Source: an uncultured Burkholderiales bacterium (GTDB taxonomy: Bacteria > Pseudomonadota > Gammaproteobacteria > Burkholderiales > Burkholderiaceae_E). From it: DNA of 8,540 nucleotides. The DNA lies in contig CAIXXI010000087.1 in the NCBI GenBank assembly GCA_903923345.1, positions 1 through 8,540 of the forward strand, in the 5' to 3' direction. Positions 7,221 to 8,540 of the stretch are shown here, in pieces. The notes beneath the pieces were generated by a model. That model saw nothing but the letters and a program-made list of their open reading frames with translations, was not told where the DNA came from and did no database searches. Both the position numbers and the translations under genes were made by a program. The first letter of the stretch is position 1, and each line of letters begins with the position of its first letter.

Positions 7221-7226
7221 ACGAAT
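7221..7226 (+). promoter_or_regulatory. Weak -10-like hexamer for the stress protein gene
   Basis: ACGAAT matches the last three bases of TATAAT only. I list it because its position, 22 bases after the FNR-like box, is where an activator-dependent -10 would lie. It would give a start near 7233 and a leader of about 78 bases. The poor match means it could not work well without an activator, and it may simply be chance. Confidence 0.3.
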
Positions 7227-7298
7227 CGCGGCGTCTGGTCGATCCTGAGCGGTCGACAGCGTCGATGGCGACTTTCCCGAACCGACTGCAGACATGAC

Positions 7299-7303
7299 AG
7301 GAG
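7299..7303 (+). promoter_or_regulatory. Strong ribosome binding site for the stress protein gene
   Basis: AGGAG lies 7 bases before ATG 7311 and fixes that start. It is the clearest Shine-Dalgarno sequence in the window, which suggests high translation when the gene is transcribed. Confidence 0.75.
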
Positions 7304-7310
7304 CAGCATC

Positions 7311-8150
7311 ATGAGTTTCGGCTACCGGACCCTTCTCACCCACTTCGACACCACGCCGCGCTCAAGCAAACGGCTGATGCTGGCCTCCAGCCTGGCGGAA
7401 TCCTTCGAGGCGCACCTGACCGCGATTTACAGCGTGATGTCGCCGCTCTACACCGAGCCCTTCGTGAGCGACGGTGGCGCCTTCGTTGCTCAGGAACTGA
7501 TTCGCTTGCAGCAGCGCAAGGACAACGAAGCCCGCGCACGCTTTGACGAGGTCTCGCGTCAATCCGGGCGGCCGATCGAATGGTGTCAGGCCGACGGCAA
7601 TCCGGCTGCCGTGGTGAACGAATACGGGCGCTGCGCGGACCTGATCGTGCTCGGACAATACGACCCGGATCAGGCCAATGACATCACGCCTGATTTCATC
7701 GGCCGGGTCATTCTCGGGTCAGGACGCCCGGTACTGGTCGTGCCCTATGCCGGCGATTTCCAGTCGATCGGCAAGCGCCCGATGGTCGCCTGGAATGGGG
7801 GTCGGGAGGCGGCTCGCGCAGTGAGTGCCGCCATGCCGCTGTTGCGCCGAGCCGAGATGGTCCAGGTCAATGCTTTTGATGTTCGCTCGAATCGGGGTGC
7901 CCAGGGCGATCTGCCTGGCGCAGACATCGCAACCTATCTGTCTCGCCACGGCGTCAAGGCCAATGTCTCGACCAGCACAGGCCGTGATGTCGACATCGGC
8001 AACCAGATGCTGTCGCGCGCGGAGGACGAGAACATCGATCTGATCGTGATGGGTGGATACGGCCACTCGCGGGCCTTCGAATTCATCATGGGCGGCACGA
8101 CGCGGACCCTGCTCGAATCGATGACCGTGCCGGTGCTGTTCGCCCACTGA
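7311..8150 (+). CDS. Tandem-domain universal stress protein
   Basis: This 279-residue cytosolic protein has two universal stress protein (UspA-like) domains, about residues 4-147 and 155-279. Such proteins aid survival during starvation, oxygen limitation or oxidative stress; the exact role of this subfamily is not known to me. The C-terminal half keeps the ATP-binding signature: MGGYGHSRAFEFIMGGTTR (247-265), with the G-x2-G-x9-G-[ST] pattern. It also has the family phrase WNGGREAARAV (161-171). In the N-terminal half, the matching region (VLGQYDPDQANDITPDF, 113-129) has lost the second glycine and the GHSR part, so nucleotide binding there is doubtful. Translation starts at ATG 7311 behind AGGAG. 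The upstream FNR-like box suggests induction under low oxygen. The MgtC-type gene begins 16 bases after the stop and is probably co-transcribed. Confidence 0.92.
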   Translation: MSFGYRTLLTHFDTTPRSSKRLMLASSLAESFEAHLTAIYSVMSPLYTEPFVSDGGAFVAQELIRLQQRKDNEARARFDEVSRQSGRPIEWCQADGNPAAVVNEYGRCADLIVLGQYDPDQANDITPDFIGRVILGSGRPVLVVPYAGDFQSIGKRPMVAWNGGREAARAVSAAMPLLRRAEMVQVNAFDVRSNRGAQGDLPGADIATYLSRHGVKANVSTSTGRDVDIGNQMLSRAEDENIDLIVMGGYGHSRAFEFIMGGTTRTLLESMTVPVLFAH

Positions 8151-8166
8151 GGGGCAGACCATCGGA

Positions 8167-8540
8167 TTGAATCCCGACCCGAACGCGCCCCTGGCCGGCA
8201 CCCTGCAGCTGTTCGCCACCAGCCTGGCGATCGGCCTGCTCATTGGCATCGACCGCGAGCGCAAAGGCGATTCAAGAGGCGTTCGAACCTTTGCGCTGGT
8301 GTGCATGCTCGGCACACTGGTCGCCTTGATCGCGGCGGGATCAGCGCGGCCCGAAATTCTGGCGGTCGGCCTGGGCCTGATCGGACTGATCTCGGTGAGC
8401 GCCTACTGGCCCGACGGACGCGTCGCACGCCGGGACGACCCGGCCACCGGGCAAGATGAACCCATCGAGGCACCCACAACCTCGGTGGTGGCCATGGTGG
8501 TCACCGGATGCCTGGGGATTCTGTGCGGAACCGGTCAGGA
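8167..8540 (+). CDS. MgtC/SapB (DUF4010-like) family membrane protein, 3' end missing
   Basis: The frame is open to the end of the window and gives 124 complete codons. The start is MNPDPNAPL, followed by FATSLAIGLLIGIDRERKG (residues about 18-36), the N-terminal signature of MgtC/SapB-type membrane proteins. Next come GVRTFALVCMLGTLVALIAA (TM2), ILAVGLGLIGLISVSAY (TM3), a polar loop, and TTSVVAMVVTGCLGIL (start of TM4). The loop and the TTSVVA phrase resemble the MgtC-plus-DUF4010 architecture, but the DUF4010 half lies outside the window. TTG 8167 is taken as the start because a stop at 8122-8124 closes the frame upstream and no ATG or GTG lies between. GAGGGG (8149-8154) is a plausible, though distant, binding site at 12 bases. 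Function is unproven: relatives are linked to magnesium stress or transport-like roles. Confidence 0.78.
   Translation, partial: MNPDPNAPLAGTLQLFATSLAIGLLIGIDRERKGDSRGVRTFALVCMLGTLVALIAAGSARPEILAVGLGLIGLISVSAYWPDGRVARRDDPATGQDEPIEAPTTSVVAMVVTGCLGILCGTGQ

Larger units (their letters stand above)
7069..7310. other. Divergent control region between tal and the stress protein gene
   Basis: This 242-bp stretch is the only sizeable noncoding region in the window. It holds the tal promoter candidate, the FNR-like box, the CAGCAG/CTGCTG inverted repeat and the strong binding site before 7311. GTCGA occurs three times (7238, 7252, 7261) in the stress gene leader, which I take as chance in this base composition. 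I see no RNA gene or terminator here. Confidence 0.7.

Noticed and set aside
7238..7265. Three GTCGA repeats in the stress gene leader
   Set aside because: Spacing is irregular (14 then 9 bases) and GTCGA is frequent in this base composition, so it does not support an operator.
8240..8479. 79-codon minus-strand frame at the right end
   Set aside because: It is antisense to the MgtC-type coding sequence and its product is Arg-rich with no motif.

Overview
The window is a stretch of high-GC bacterial chromosome. The gene order ileS-lspA-coaBC-(small gene)-dut, together with the style of the proteins, suggests a proteobacterium, most likely a betaproteobacterium. That placement is inferred from gene order and protein similarity recalled from memory; no search was run. 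I see no insertion sequence, prophage, CRISPR array, tRNA or rRNA. The content is mainly housekeeping, with a stress and regulatory part on the right.

Left part (1-6135, all + strand): a tightly packed cluster. It opens inside ileS (isoleucyl-tRNA synthetase, 5' end cut off by the window). It continues with lspA (lipoprotein signal peptidase), coaBC (two steps of coenzyme A synthesis), a small two-helix membrane protein of unknown function, dut (dUTPase) and an Sfp-type 4'-phosphopantetheinyl transferase. Gaps are 8, 76, -1, -4 and 20 bases. The coaBC/unknown/dut starts overlap the preceding stops, so translational coupling is likely. A 27-codon reading frame bridges the lspA-coaBC gap with ATGA overlaps at both ends. 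CoaBC supplies the CoA pathway and the transferase consumes CoA to arm carrier proteins, so the cluster holds both ends of one cofactor route.

Middle (6127-7068, - strand): tal, a complete TalB-type transaldolase of the pentose phosphate pathway. It converges on the transferase gene and the two coding ends overlap by 9 bp.

Right part: a 242-bp divergent control region (7069-7310) separates tal from a tandem-domain universal stress protein gene (7311-8150). A TTG-started gene for an MgtC/SapB-type membrane protein follows 16 bases later and runs off the window. The control region holds a 9/10 match to the FNR/ANR consensus, TTGAT-N4-CTCAA. It lies 22 bases upstream of a weak -10-like hexamer, which is the spacing of a class II FNR-dependent promoter. 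A convincing -10 (TAGAAT) points the other way, toward tal. The inference is that low oxygen may induce the stress protein and its membrane partner.

No clearly novel system is visible. The points most worth a second look are the FNR-like box, the unknown membrane protein between coaBC and dut, and the bridging mini-ORF.
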